Shown here: piece by piece, positions 37,719 to 45,527 of the stretch | Layout of the letters: the number at the start of each line of letters is the position of its first letter | How positions within the stretch are numbered: position 1 is the first letter of the stretch | NCBI RefSeq assembly: GCF_038443675.1 | Contig: NZ_CP151762.1 | Coordinates: forward strand, 2,790,001 to 2,854,000 | DNA from: Yoonia sp. G8-12 | GTDB lineage: Bacteria > Pseudomonadota > Alphaproteobacteria > Rhodobacterales > Rhodobacteraceae | Direction: 5' to 3' | DNA length: 64,000 nt | Made by a program: the position numbers and the translations under genes | The notes under the pieces: generated by a model | Databases searched by the model: none | What the model saw: the letters and a program-made list of their open reading frames with translations, nothing else | Told to the model about the DNA's origin: nothing

Positions 37719-38123
37719 GTGTTTATGCCTTCTTTGCTCTGCTCTTCCTTAATAAATATAAAGAGAAAGAAAAGATGATGTTGTTGTTTGTCATCCGATT
37801 TTCTGTGGGTTGTTTTTTCATCCTCAGATTTATCCCAAGGCCAAGATCTAAGAAATAAACCGCTCATCAAAGGTGGTTCAAAAAAATGTGTTTTATAACA
37901 GTGTGTTGTATAGGGCTATGACGGTCGATTTATCGCTTCGGGTTGCATTGACATACAAAAGCACCCGATTCTTCCACAGGCCAGAGTTATCCATACCCAC
38001 CGTGGAAAAAACATCGTGGGACGATCTCGCGCGGCTCAGTTCTACACAAATCTGGTCAGGCTGCTAGTTATGCCTTTAACGATCCGCAACATGACACAAG
38101 ACTTGTCCAAAAGGTTATCCACA
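37719..38123. other. Probable chromosomal replication origin (oriC)
   Basis: The only gene-free stretch over 300 nt, between divergent hemJ and maf. The left part is AT-rich (37745-37790 and 37850-37915). The right part holds a cluster of DnaA-box-like 9-mers: TCTTCCACA (37970-37978), TTATCCATA (37987-37995), CGTGGAAAA (38001-38009, reverse), TTCTACACA (38040-38048) and the perfect TTATCCACA (38115-38123); TTATCCCAA at 37830-37838 is weaker. A single GANTC (GATTC, 37967-37971) touches the first box. In alphaproteobacteria the origin commonly lies near rho and haem genes and close to parAB/parS, as here. No full CtrA site was seen in it. Confidence 0.75.
38115..38123 (+). promoter_or_regulatory. 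Perfect DnaA box overlapping the maf start codon
   Basis: TTATCCACA; its final A is the first base of the maf ATG, and the AAAGG ribosome site lies immediately 5'. DnaA bound here would cover the translation start region DNA of maf. Confidence 0.8.
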
Positions 38124-38722
38124 TGAGCGACCAGATCATCCTCGCGTCGGGCTCAGAGATCCGCGCGCAATTGCTCAGGAATGCGGGGCTGGAATTTGAC
38201 GTTTCTGCCGCCCGCGTGGACGAAGATGCCGTGCGCGCGTCCCTCTTGGCGGAAGAGGCCTCTCCCCGTGATATTGCCGATACACTGGCGGAAATGAAAG
38301 CCCAGCGTGTGGCCGCGCGCCATCCCGATGCGCTGGTGATCGGATGCGATCAAATTCTGGCCCTAGGATCCCAGATCTTTAGCAAACCGCAAACCCCCGC
38401 TGAGGCACTGTCGCAGCTACAAACATTGCGCGGCCTAAAGCACCAACTGCTTTCTGCCGCTGTGATTTATGGCGAAGGTAAACCGCTCTGGCGGCACGTA
38501 GGGATTGTCCGCCTGCACATGCGCGACACCTCGGATGCTTACCTCACCGATTACGTTGACCGGAACTGGGATAGCATTCGCCATTCAGTTGGCGCCTATA
38601 AGCTCGAAGAGGAAGGGGTGCGACTTTTTACACGCATTGAAGGAGATTATTTCACTGTCCTTGGTTTGCCACTCTTAGAACTCTTGTCATATCTCACACT
38701 TCGCGGAACATTACCGTCATGA
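38123..38722 (+). CDS. maf: Maf-family nucleotide pyrophosphatase
   Basis: 199 residues. The Maf signature is at the start (IILASGSEIRAQLLRNAGLEF), with the catalytic DQIL (GCDQILALG) and the SVGAYKLEEEGVRLF motif. Maf proteins hydrolyse modified or canonical pyrimidine nucleoside triphosphates. The C-terminus overlaps aroE by ATGA. First gene of a rightward maf-aroE-coaE-dnaQ operon leaving the origin. Confidence 0.94.
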   Translation: MSDQIILASGSEIRAQLLRNAGLEFDVSAARVDEDAVRASLLAEEASPRDIADTLAEMKAQRVAARHPDALVIGCDQILALGSQIFSKPQTPAEALSQLQTLRGLKHQLLSAAVIYGEGKPLWRHVGIVRLHMRDTSDAYLTDYVDRNWDSIRHSVGAYKLEEEGVRLFTRIEGDYFTVLGLPLLELLSYLTLRGTLPS

Positions 38723-39546
38723 CCAATATTCCTCGCGCCGGTGTCATCGGCAATCCGATCAGTCACTCTCTTTCTCCAAAGCTCCATAGCTATTGGCTGG
38801 ATCGCTATGGGATCGCGGGTGAATATACCGCGCTGCAAGTGACCGAAGATGCGCTTGAAAGGACTTTGCGCGACCTTCCCAAGAAAGGGTTTATCGGCGC
38901 CAACGTGACCCTGCCGCATAAAGTCAGCGTGATGCAGTATGCGGATCAGATTACGGATCGTGCCACTCTGATTGGTGCTGCAAATACCCTTATCTTCAAA
39001 GAGGACGGACGGATTTTTGCCGACAATACTGATGGCTACGGTTTCATGGCCAATGTTCGCCAAGGCGCGCCTGATTGGGACCCCAAAGCAGGCCCCGCCG
39101 CCATTTTCGGGGCTGGTGGTGCCGCCCGCGCGATCATTGTGGCCCTTGCTGATGCCGGTGTGCCGGAAATCATCATCTCGAACCGCACCCGCCCCAAGGC
39201 AGAGGCGCTGCGCGCTGATTTCGGTGCGCGCGTGAGCGTGGTGGACTGGGTGCAGGCAGATCAAATGCTGGATGGGGCAAACACCGTCATAAATACAACC
39301 TCGCTGGGCATGGTTGGTGCGCAGGAATTCAAAGTGCCCCTTGATGCGTTGCCGAAAGATGCGGTTGTCACAGACATTGTCTATAATCCGCTGCGCACGC
39401 CGTTTCTGAAGGCCGCAGAGGCCAGAGGATGCCGGACGATAGATGGTCTCGGCATGCTGTTGCACCAAGGCGTGCCCGGTTTTGAACGATGGTTCGGTCA
39501 CAGACCGGAGGTTGATGACGCCACACGCGCGGCGGTGCTCGCATGA
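38719..39546 (+). CDS. aroE: Shikimate dehydrogenase
   Basis: 275 residues. Shikimate-binding VIGNPISHSLSPKLHSYWL and GFIGANVTLPHK (catalytic Lys) are in the N-terminal domain; the NADP site is AAIFGAGGAARAIIVALADA with SNRTRPKAEAL after it. It reduces 3-dehydroshikimate in aromatic amino-acid synthesis. Both ends overlap neighbours by ATGA, so the operon is tightly coupled. Confidence 0.96.
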   Translation: MTNIPRAGVIGNPISHSLSPKLHSYWLDRYGIAGEYTALQVTEDALERTLRDLPKKGFIGANVTLPHKVSVMQYADQITDRATLIGAANTLIFKEDGRIFADNTDGYGFMANVRQGAPDWDPKAGPAAIFGAGGAARAIIVALADAGVPEIIISNRTRPKAEALRADFGARVSVVDWVQADQMLDGANTVINTTSLGMVGAQEFKVPLDALPKDAVVTDIVYNPLRTPFLKAAEARGCRTIDGLGMLLHQGVPGFERWFGHRPEVDDATRAAVLA

Positions 39547-40133
39547 CGCACTTGTTGGGATTAACCGGTTCGATTGGAATGGGAAAATCCACAACGGCCC
39601 AAATGTTTCGTGACGAAGGAATCCCCGTCTGGGATGCCGATGAAGCGGTTCATGCGCTTTATGCAGAAGGCGGTGCTGCGGTCGGCCCGATTGGTGCAGC
39701 GCTCCCCGAAGCGATTGAAGATGATCATGTCAGTCGTGACCAGCTTAAAGAAATGATCGCGGACGACCTTAGTGTCATGGGAAAACTCGAAGAGATCGTG
39801 CATCCGCTTGTTTCCGAACACCGTGCCGCGTTCCTTGCGTCGCACGACGGGCCGTTGATCGTTCTGGATATCCCGCTTCTTTTTGAAACCAGCGCACAGA
39901 ACTGGTTGTCGTCTGTTTTGGTCGTCACTGCACCCGCTGATGTACAAAAAGAACGTGTCATGGCGCGTCCGGGCATGACCGTGGGCCAGTTTCAGCGGAT
40001 TCTGGAAAGACAGATGCCGGATGCCGAAAAACGCGCCTGTGCGGACCACATTATTGAGACACTGACACTGGACGATACCCGAATGGCTGTGCGACACCTG
40101 ATTGCGAAGTTAACGGGGCAGACAGATGCGTGA
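39543..40133 (+). CDS. coaE: Dephospho-CoA kinase
   Basis: 196 residues with the P-loop LLGLTGSIGMGKSTTAQMF at the start, VWDADEAVHALYAEGGA and the LDIPLLFET stretch of the family. It makes CoA from dephospho-CoA. Its 3' end overlaps dnaQ by 8 nt. Confidence 0.95.
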   Translation: MTHLLGLTGSIGMGKSTTAQMFRDEGIPVWDADEAVHALYAEGGAAVGPIGAALPEAIEDDHVSRDQLKEMIADDLSVMGKLEEIVHPLVSEHRAAFLASHDGPLIVLDIPLLFETSAQNWLSSVLVVTAPADVQKERVMARPGMTVGQFQRILERQMPDAEKRACADHIIETLTLDDTRMAVRHLIAKLTGQTDA

Positions 40134-40851
40134 AATCGTACTTGATACGGAAACCACAGGTTTTGAGCCGCACGAGGGCGACCGTATTGTTGAAATTGGT
40201 GCTATTGAGCTGATGGGCCATGTTCCGACCGGCCGCACCTATCATCAATATATCAACCCCCAGCGATCCATGCCGGCCGAGGCGTTTGGCGTGCACGGCA
40301 TTGGCCCCGATTTGCTGGAACCACCGCAAGAGCCGAAACCCGGACAAGAAACACTACGCGACAAACCGCTTTTCAAGGATATTGCGCAAGATTTCGTTGA
40401 TTTCATCGGTGATGCAAAGCTGGTGATCCACAACGCGGCATTCGACATGAAATTCCTGAATGCTGAACTGGGCTGGCTGAACCGCCCGCTTTTGCCGATG
40501 GATCAGGCGCTTGATACGCTGGCTATTGCACGTCGCAAATACCCCGGCTCGCCCGCATCATTGGATGCACTTTGCCGCCGCTTTGCGATCGATAACAGTT
40601 CGCGCACGTTGCATGGCGCACTCCTCGATAGTGAAATTTTGGCAGAAGTATATCTGGAACTGATCGGTGGCCGTCAGCCTGATTTCGCATTGGCGGCGGA
40701 TACCCGAACCCGCAATGCGGCGGGTGGTGCAGATGATTGGCGCCCGATGCCGCGGCAAGAACCGCTTGCGCCGCGCATTACAAAAGAAGAAGCCGCCGCC
40801 CATGCTGCTTTCGTCGAAAAGCTGGGCGACGGCGCTGTCTGGAATAACTAG
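40126..40851 (+). CDS. dnaQ: DNA polymerase III epsilon subunit (proofreading exonuclease)
   Basis: 241 residues. The exonuclease motifs are ExoI EIVLDTETTGFEPHEGDRIV, ExoII VIHNAAFDMKFLN and ExoIII HGALLDSEILAEVYLEL, with DEDDh residues present. The tail after residue 185 is the flexible clamp- or alpha-binding part. It proofreads replication; placement near the origin is normal in this group. Confidence 0.95.
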   Translation: MREIVLDTETTGFEPHEGDRIVEIGAIELMGHVPTGRTYHQYINPQRSMPAEAFGVHGIGPDLLEPPQEPKPGQETLRDKPLFKDIAQDFVDFIGDAKLVIHNAAFDMKFLNAELGWLNRPLLPMDQALDTLAIARRKYPGSPASLDALCRRFAIDNSSRTLHGALLDSEILAEVYLELIGGRQPDFALAADTRTRNAAGGADDWRPMPRQEPLAPRITKEEAAAHAAFVEKLGDGAVWNN

Positions 40852-40854
40852 GCT

Positions 40855-41352
40855 TTAGTTGGCTTTTGCTTTTTCGGCTTCGTTACGGCGTGCCAGTTCC
40901 GAACGGTAAAGTGCCAGAAAATCAATTGTATCAAGGTTCAGCGGTGGGAAACCACCGTCACGGGTCACGTCGCTGACGATCCGGCGCAAAAACGGGAATG
41001 TCAGGCGCGGGCATTCGATCAACAGATATGGGTGCATTTGTTCTTCCGGCACGCCCTCGACAAGGAAAACGCCGGCATATTCAAGCTCAAGCACAAAAAG
41101 CGGATCGCCTTTTTCCTTGGTTTTGCTTGTGATGTTCAGCTTGGTGATCACTTCGTACTGGTTCTCAGTGCCGCGCTTGCGCGCATCAAGGTTAACTTGC
41201 ACTTGGATTTCTGGCTGCGCGTCGCCTGTGACGCCTTTTTGCGCGAGGATATTCTCGAACGACATATCGCGGATGTACTGCGCAAGAATGCGGTTGGTCA
41301 CTTGTGCGGTGGCGGGTTGGGCGGCGGCACCGTTTTCAGGTGTATCGGACAT
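40855..41352 (-). CDS. secB: Protein-export chaperone SecB
   Basis: 165 residues. QYIRDMSFENILAQKG near the N-terminus, LNLYAKT-like region LELEYAGVFLVEGVPEEQ, and ECPRLTFPFLRRIVSDVTRD followed by PPLNLDTIDFLALYR are diagnostic. Keeps preproteins unfolded for SecA. Convergent with dnaQ (3 nt between stops). Confidence 0.96.
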   Translation of the reverse strand: MSDTPENGAAAQPATAQVTNRILAQYIRDMSFENILAQKGVTGDAQPEIQVQVNLDARKRGTENQYEVITKLNITSKTKEKGDPLFVLELEYAGVFLVEGVPEEQMHPYLLIECPRLTFPFLRRIVSDVTRDGGFPPLNLDTIDFLALYRSELARRNEAEKAKAN

Positions 41353-41410
41353 TGGAAATTGCTCCAGTTGAATAAGGTTCGCGCGTTCCTATCAGTCTAA
41401 CAGCGCAGGC

Positions 41411-41893
41411 TCAATCCCGTGTCCAGTCCGAGGGGCCGTCGGGTCGGTTCTTGTTTGGTGTGACGTCTTCGAACTCCGCATCAATGACGCGGTCATTTGG
41501 TTGTTGCGGGCGCTGGTGTGGGTTTTCGCCCATCTCGAAGCGTTGAACGTTCACCTTTGACTTGGCCCACACAAAAGCCGCGCGTCGAACGCTTGGCACG
41601 AGAAGCGAAAGACCGACCACATCGGTGAAAAAACCCGGAGTCAAAAGAAGCGCACCGGCAAAGAGGATCATTGCCCCATGAGCAAGCGGTTCGGTGGGAT
41701 CGTCCAGCTCTGAAAACGACTTTTGCAGGTTCCCGAGTTCACGAAGACCCTGACTACGGACAAGATAAGACCCCGTAATCGCCGTGAGCAACACGATCAA
41801 AAGTGTCCACCAGACGCCGATCAAACCGCCGACCTGTATAAACAGTGCAATTTCGATCATCGGGACTGCGATAAACGCAATTAACAGCCACAT
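41411..41893 (-). CDS. fxsA: FxsA-family membrane protein
   Basis: 160 residues. Two membrane helices at the start (MWLLIAFIAVPMIEIALFIQ; WWTLLIVLLTAITGSYLV) with the PMIEI motif, then GALLLTPGFFTDVVGLSLLV. The family name comes from suppression of F-plasmid exclusion of phage T7; the cellular role is not known. The cytoplasmic C-terminal tail is rich in Pro, Asp and Asn. Divergent from the Tim44-like gene with 111 nt between starts. Confidence 0.88.
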   Translation of the reverse strand: MWLLIAFIAVPMIEIALFIQVGGLIGVWWTLLIVLLTAITGSYLVRSQGLRELGNLQKSFSELDDPTEPLAHGAMILFAGALLLTPGFFTDVVGLSLLVPSVRRAAFVWAKSKVNVQRFEMGENPHQRPQQPNDRVIDAEFEDVTPNKNRPDGPSDWTRD

Positions 41894-42004
41894 TATTCGT
41901 GCCTTTCATAACATGTGCGGGCCTAAGGTGGACTTGGGCCTGCCTGCGACCTACATAGGGGACGAAAGGGCGTGTTTCCATGCCTTCCCCTGAATGAGGT
42001 CCCG

Positions 42005-42667
42005 ATGAACTCTCCAATTATTCAGCTCTTGGTGCTTGCTGGCATCGCTGTTTTCTTGATTTTGCGCCTGCGCGGCGTTCTTGGCACACGCGAAGGTTTT
42101 GAGAAACCCCCAGTCGCCCGTCCCGAAACATCAAGCCGTGTAGGTAAACCCGAATTCGATGTGATCGAAGGCGGGCCTGATCTGGATATCACTGACCATG
42201 TTGCAGAAGATTCTACTTCTGCCAAAGCACTGGCGAGCATGAAGCGCGTTGATCCGTCGTTCAATGTCAGCGAATTTCTGGGTGGGGCGCGTGGCGCCTA
42301 TGAGATGATCCTGATGGCCTTTGAAAAAGGTGATCTGGATGAAATCGTGCCTTTCATTTCCGAGGACGTCTATGAGGCCTTCGCGTCGGTTGTTGACGAA
42401 CGCCAGCGCCAAGGCCTGACCGTTGAAGCCAAGTTTATTGGTATCAGTGATATGGCTTTGACCGAGGCCGTTTTTGATGATGCAACAAGCGAGGCCGAAG
42501 TATCCGTGCGCTTCAAGAGCGAGATGACCTCTGTGGTGCGGGATCGTGCAGGCGACATCATTGAGGGTAGCGATAAAGAGATCAAACGCCAGAAAGATAC
42601 ATGGACCTTTGCCCGCAAAATGGATGCTGGCGATCCAAACTGGCGGCTGGTTGCCACGGGCGATTAA
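42005..42667 (+). CDS. Tim44-domain protein (TimA-like)
   Basis: 220 residues from ATG 42005 (GAGG upstream). An N-terminal membrane anchor IIQLLVLAGIAVFLILRLRG is followed by a linker and a Tim44-like NTF2-fold domain: FLGGARGAYEMILMAFEKGD, and the C-terminal KDTWTFARKMDAGDPNWRLV. Bacterial Tim44-like proteins are inner-membrane proteins of uncertain role, related to mitochondrial import factor Tim44. Together with SecB and MltA it forms a recurring envelope cluster in Rhodobacteraceae. Confidence 0.85.
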   Translation: MNSPIIQLLVLAGIAVFLILRLRGVLGTREGFEKPPVARPETSSRVGKPEFDVIEGGPDLDITDHVAEDSTSAKALASMKRVDPSFNVSEFLGGARGAYEMILMAFEKGDLDEIVPFISEDVYEAFASVVDERQRQGLTVEAKFIGISDMALTEAVFDDATSEAEVSVRFKSEMTSVVRDRAGDIIEGSDKEIKRQKDTWTFARKMDAGDPNWRLVATGD

Positions 42668-42709
42668 GCCTTGGCGGGGTTTGGCGGCTTTGCCTGACCC
42701 TGCAAGCCG

Positions 42710-43675
42710 ATGGGCGGTGCGATGGCGGAACCAACATATACCGCGCTGACATTTGATCAGCTGGAAGGGTGGCGTGATGATAATCATCAGGCCGCCTTTG
42801 ATGTTTTCAAGACGACCTGTGGCGATATGGATGTTGCCGAGTGGGCCGTGCTGGCTGATATTGCCCGTACCAATCCCGCGCCACGCGATTTTTTCGAAGA
42901 GTTCTTCAGCCCTGTGTTGATCACCGATGGCGCGCCGATGCTGTTTACCGGTTATTTTGAACCGGAATTGGACGGGTCGCGGGAAGCGGGCGGGTCTTAT
43001 AGTTATCCGATCTATGCTGTGCCCGACACGCCCGGTTTTTCCCGCCGCGAAATCGAAGAAGGTCAGGTTTTGGTGGATCGCGGTCTTGAGCTCGCGTGGC
43101 TGACAGATCCCGTTGATGCGTTCTTTCTCCAAGTCCAAGGGTCAGGTCGCATTCGTCTGCCAGATGGTGGTATCATGCGCGTCGGATTTGGTGGCAAGAA
43201 CGGGCGGCCCTATACGTCGATTGGAAAGGTCTTGGTCGCGCGTGGGGTGCTTGGACCGGATGAGGTTTCTGCAAGTGCCATCCGCGATTGGGTGCGGCAA
43301 AACGGCGATGCGGGCCGCGCGCTCTTGTGGGAAAATGAAAGCTATGTGTTTTTCCGCGAAGTTAGCGAAGTGCCTGCCGATCAGGGGCCTTTGGGTGCAA
43401 TGAACCGGTCCATCACCGCTGGCCGTTCTATTGCGGTTGATCCAGCGTTTGTTCCGCTTGGTGCGCCAGTCTGGATCGAAAAAGAGGGAACAGAACCGAT
43501 GCAACGGTTGATGATCGCCCAGGATATCGGCGGTGCGATCAAAGGGGCGCAGCGGGCGGATATCTTTTTTGGTACGGGTGCAGAGGCCGGAGAGAAATCG
43601 GGTCAGATCAAAGATAGCGGGCGCATTGTGGTATTGATGCCAATCCCCGTAGCCCAGCAATTGGTGGCGGGTTGA
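42710..43675 (+). CDS. mltA: MltA-type lytic transglycosylase
   Basis: 321 residues. MltA domain motifs: VLITDGAPMLFTGYFEPEL, DPVDAFFLQVQGSGRIRLPD, and the C-terminal 3D region VDPAFVPLGAPVWIE with MIAQDIGGAIKGAQRADIFF containing the catalytic Asp. It cleaves peptidoglycan with 1,6-anhydro product. The called start (42710, or ATG 42722) gives no signal peptide although the enzyme must be exported; an upstream frame is interrupted by a stop, so an indel before 42722 may hide the signal. Its stop overlaps the smr start by ATGA-type spacing. Confidence 0.9.
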   Translation: MGGAMAEPTYTALTFDQLEGWRDDNHQAAFDVFKTTCGDMDVAEWAVLADIARTNPAPRDFFEEFFSPVLITDGAPMLFTGYFEPELDGSREAGGSYSYPIYAVPDTPGFSRREIEEGQVLVDRGLELAWLTDPVDAFFLQVQGSGRIRLPDGGIMRVGFGGKNGRPYTSIGKVLVARGVLGPDEVSASAIRDWVRQNGDAGRALLWENESYVFFREVSEVPADQGPLGAMNRSITAGRSIAVDPAFVPLGAPVWIEKEGTEPMQRLMIAQDIGGAIKGAQRADIFFGTGAEAGEKSGQIKDSGRIVVLMPIPVAQQLVAG

Positions 43676-44262
43676 TGCGTAAGCCTCGTCATCTCTCAGC
43701 AGAAGAACGCGATCTTTGGGATCGCGTCGCCGAACGCGCGACGCCGCTGCATCCAACGCGGAACGCGCGTGCGCCCGAATTAATGCCAAAACCGAGACCG
43801 AAGCCCGCAGTGATACGAGACCCGCTGCCGGACTTTAGTATTGGTCAAAAAGCCAATGCTGCGCGCTCGCATGATGTAATGCGCCCCCTTGTTGATCGGT
43901 TGGCTGGCGCGCCTGTCAACATGGACAACAAATCCTTTGGTAAGATGAAGCGCGGTAAGCTGAAACCGGAGGGACGGATTGACCTGCACGGCATGACGAT
44001 GGCGCAGGCGCATCCGGCTTTGGTTTCATTCATCCTTGGATCGCAATCGCAGGGGCGTCGGTTGGTTCTGGTGATCACGGGCAAAGGCAAGGATCGCGAT
44101 GATGGCGGCCCGATCCCTACGCGCCACGGTGTTTTGCGGCATCAGGTGCCGCAATGGCTTGCTCTGCCGCCGCTCTCGCAGGCGATTTTACAGGTCACAC
44201 CGGCGCATCTTAAACATGGCGGGCATGGCGCGTATTATGTGTATTTACGGCGAAACCGCTAG
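43672..44262 (+). CDS. Smr-domain protein
   Basis: 196 residues. The C-terminal Smr domain has GRIDLHGMTMAQAHPALVSF, LVLVITGKGKDRDDGG and HGGHGAYYVYLRR. N-terminal 90 residues are basic and proline-rich. Smr domains are nucleases or nucleic-acid-binding modules of MutS2 and related proteins; stand-alone forms may act in ribosome rescue. Ends overlapping the convergent MFS gene by 18 nt. Confidence 0.9.
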   Translation: MMRKPRHLSAEERDLWDRVAERATPLHPTRNARAPELMPKPRPKPAVIRDPLPDFSIGQKANAARSHDVMRPLVDRLAGAPVNMDNKSFGKMKRGKLKPEGRIDLHGMTMAQAHPALVSFILGSQSQGRRLVLVITGKGKDRDDGGPIPTRHGVLRHQVPQWLALPPLSQAILQVTPAHLKHGGHGAYYVYLRRNR

Positions 44263-45480
44263 GGCCCGTCGCGCATTGCGTGTTGGTACGATTAGGATCA
44301 ATGCGGCAAAGGCAAAGGTGGCTGCATAGCCCAATTGCTGCTCTTCAAACCCGACGCCTTGGTCGATCAACCAACCGCTAAGTCCGGGCCCAATGGCCGA
44401 GCCCAGCACCATCAACGCAGCGGCCGCCGCCTTGATCGCGCCGATATGGCGTGTGCCATAAAACTCGGCCCAGCATGCGTTCAGCAAAGTAGATTGCCCG
44501 CCACCTGCGATCCCCATCAGAACAACGGCCAGCGCGGTCCAGCCCAGCGATGGCGCGTACCGATGCAGGATGAAAGCGATAACCAGCGGGATCAGGTAAA
44601 TTGGCAAAAGCCGTGTCGCGCCAAACCGGTCGACCGCCCAGCCATAGCCGATGGTCGAGATCAACAGCGCAACGGTGCCTAAGGGAAAGACGGAAACCAA
44701 CGCCAAATGGGACCAGCCTTTGATTTCGGCGAAATGCACTTGATGGAACCAAAAGGCGGTACCGAAACCCGAAAATGACATAACCGCAGGGACCATGGCC
44801 CAGAACAACGGATGACGCAGTGCTTCTGCCCGTGTCAAATGGTGCCCACCCATGCCGGTGGATTGGGATGTTTTCGCCATTGATTGCGGTGTGCGCTCAA
44901 GGCGCAGAAGGCGGTAAAGGACAAAGCAAGCCAGCACGCAGAAAACGGCGAAACAAACCCACAGGGTGCGCCAGTCAATCATGGATTTCAGCCAGACCAT
45001 TGTGAGCGGAAGTGCGGCTTCGCCCAGCATGAACCCGAAGGCTGCGACCGCTAATGCGCGTCCACGTGTGGCGATAAACCAGCGCGACATAGCCACTGTA
45101 GCCACATGGGTTGTCATCCCTTGGCCGGTGAAGCGTAGTGCGAAAATCACGAAGGGCAGCAAGGCCGCGACCGCGTTAAACGCCATGAAAAGACAGGCCG
45201 AAGCCAGCAAAAGGATGACAACGATCCCGAGGGTGCGCACCCGAAACCTGTCTGCCAATCCACCCGCGAAAACCATCAGAATGGCCGAGGCCCCCGTGCC
45301 CACCATATAGATCAGGCCCCAATCGCCGTTGGTCAGCCCGTAGGCTTCGCGGATTTCACCGCCAAAGATCGAGATAAAGAAGGTTTGGCCAAAGCTGGAC
45401 AAAAACGACAACAAAAATCCCGTTGCAAGGAACGGGAAATTGTCGCGGATGAAGCGGAAATATCCGGGTTGGCGGCTCAT
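44245..45480 (-). CDS. Major facilitator superfamily transporter
   Basis: 411 residues, about 12 helices. N-terminal FPFLATGFLLSFLSSFGQTFF and the loop 2-3 motif GGLADRFRVRTLG identify MFS; the relatives with FGQTFFISIF are oxalate/formate-antiporter-like or monocarboxylate carriers. Substrate unknown. No regulator gene next to it. Confidence 0.85.
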   Translation of the reverse strand: MSRQPGYFRFIRDNFPFLATGFLLSFLSSFGQTFFISIFGGEIREAYGLTNGDWGLIYMVGTGASAILMVFAGGLADRFRVRTLGIVVILLLASACLFMAFNAVAALLPFVIFALRFTGQGMTTHVATVAMSRWFIATRGRALAVAAFGFMLGEAALPLTMVWLKSMIDWRTLWVCFAVFCVLACFVLYRLLRLERTPQSMAKTSQSTGMGGHHLTRAEALRHPLFWAMVPAVMSFSGFGTAFWFHQVHFAEIKGWSHLALVSVFPLGTVALLISTIGYGWAVDRFGATRLLPIYLIPLVIAFILHRYAPSLGWTALAVVLMGIAGGGQSTLLNACWAEFYGTRHIGAIKAAAAALMVLGSAIGPGLSGWLIDQGVGFEEQQLGYAATFAFAALILIVPTRNARRALAVSP

Positions 45481-45527
45481 TCGTCTTTAATGATCCGGCC
45501 GCCTCAAAGTTGAAAGCGGAAACTGCG

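Noticed and set aside
38647..39594. Antisense open frame of 315 codons
   Set aside because: Opposite aroE, which is complete and well matched.
42131..43138. Antisense open frame of 335 codons
   Set aside because: Crosses two opposite genes (Tim44-like and mltA), no motif; a shadow.
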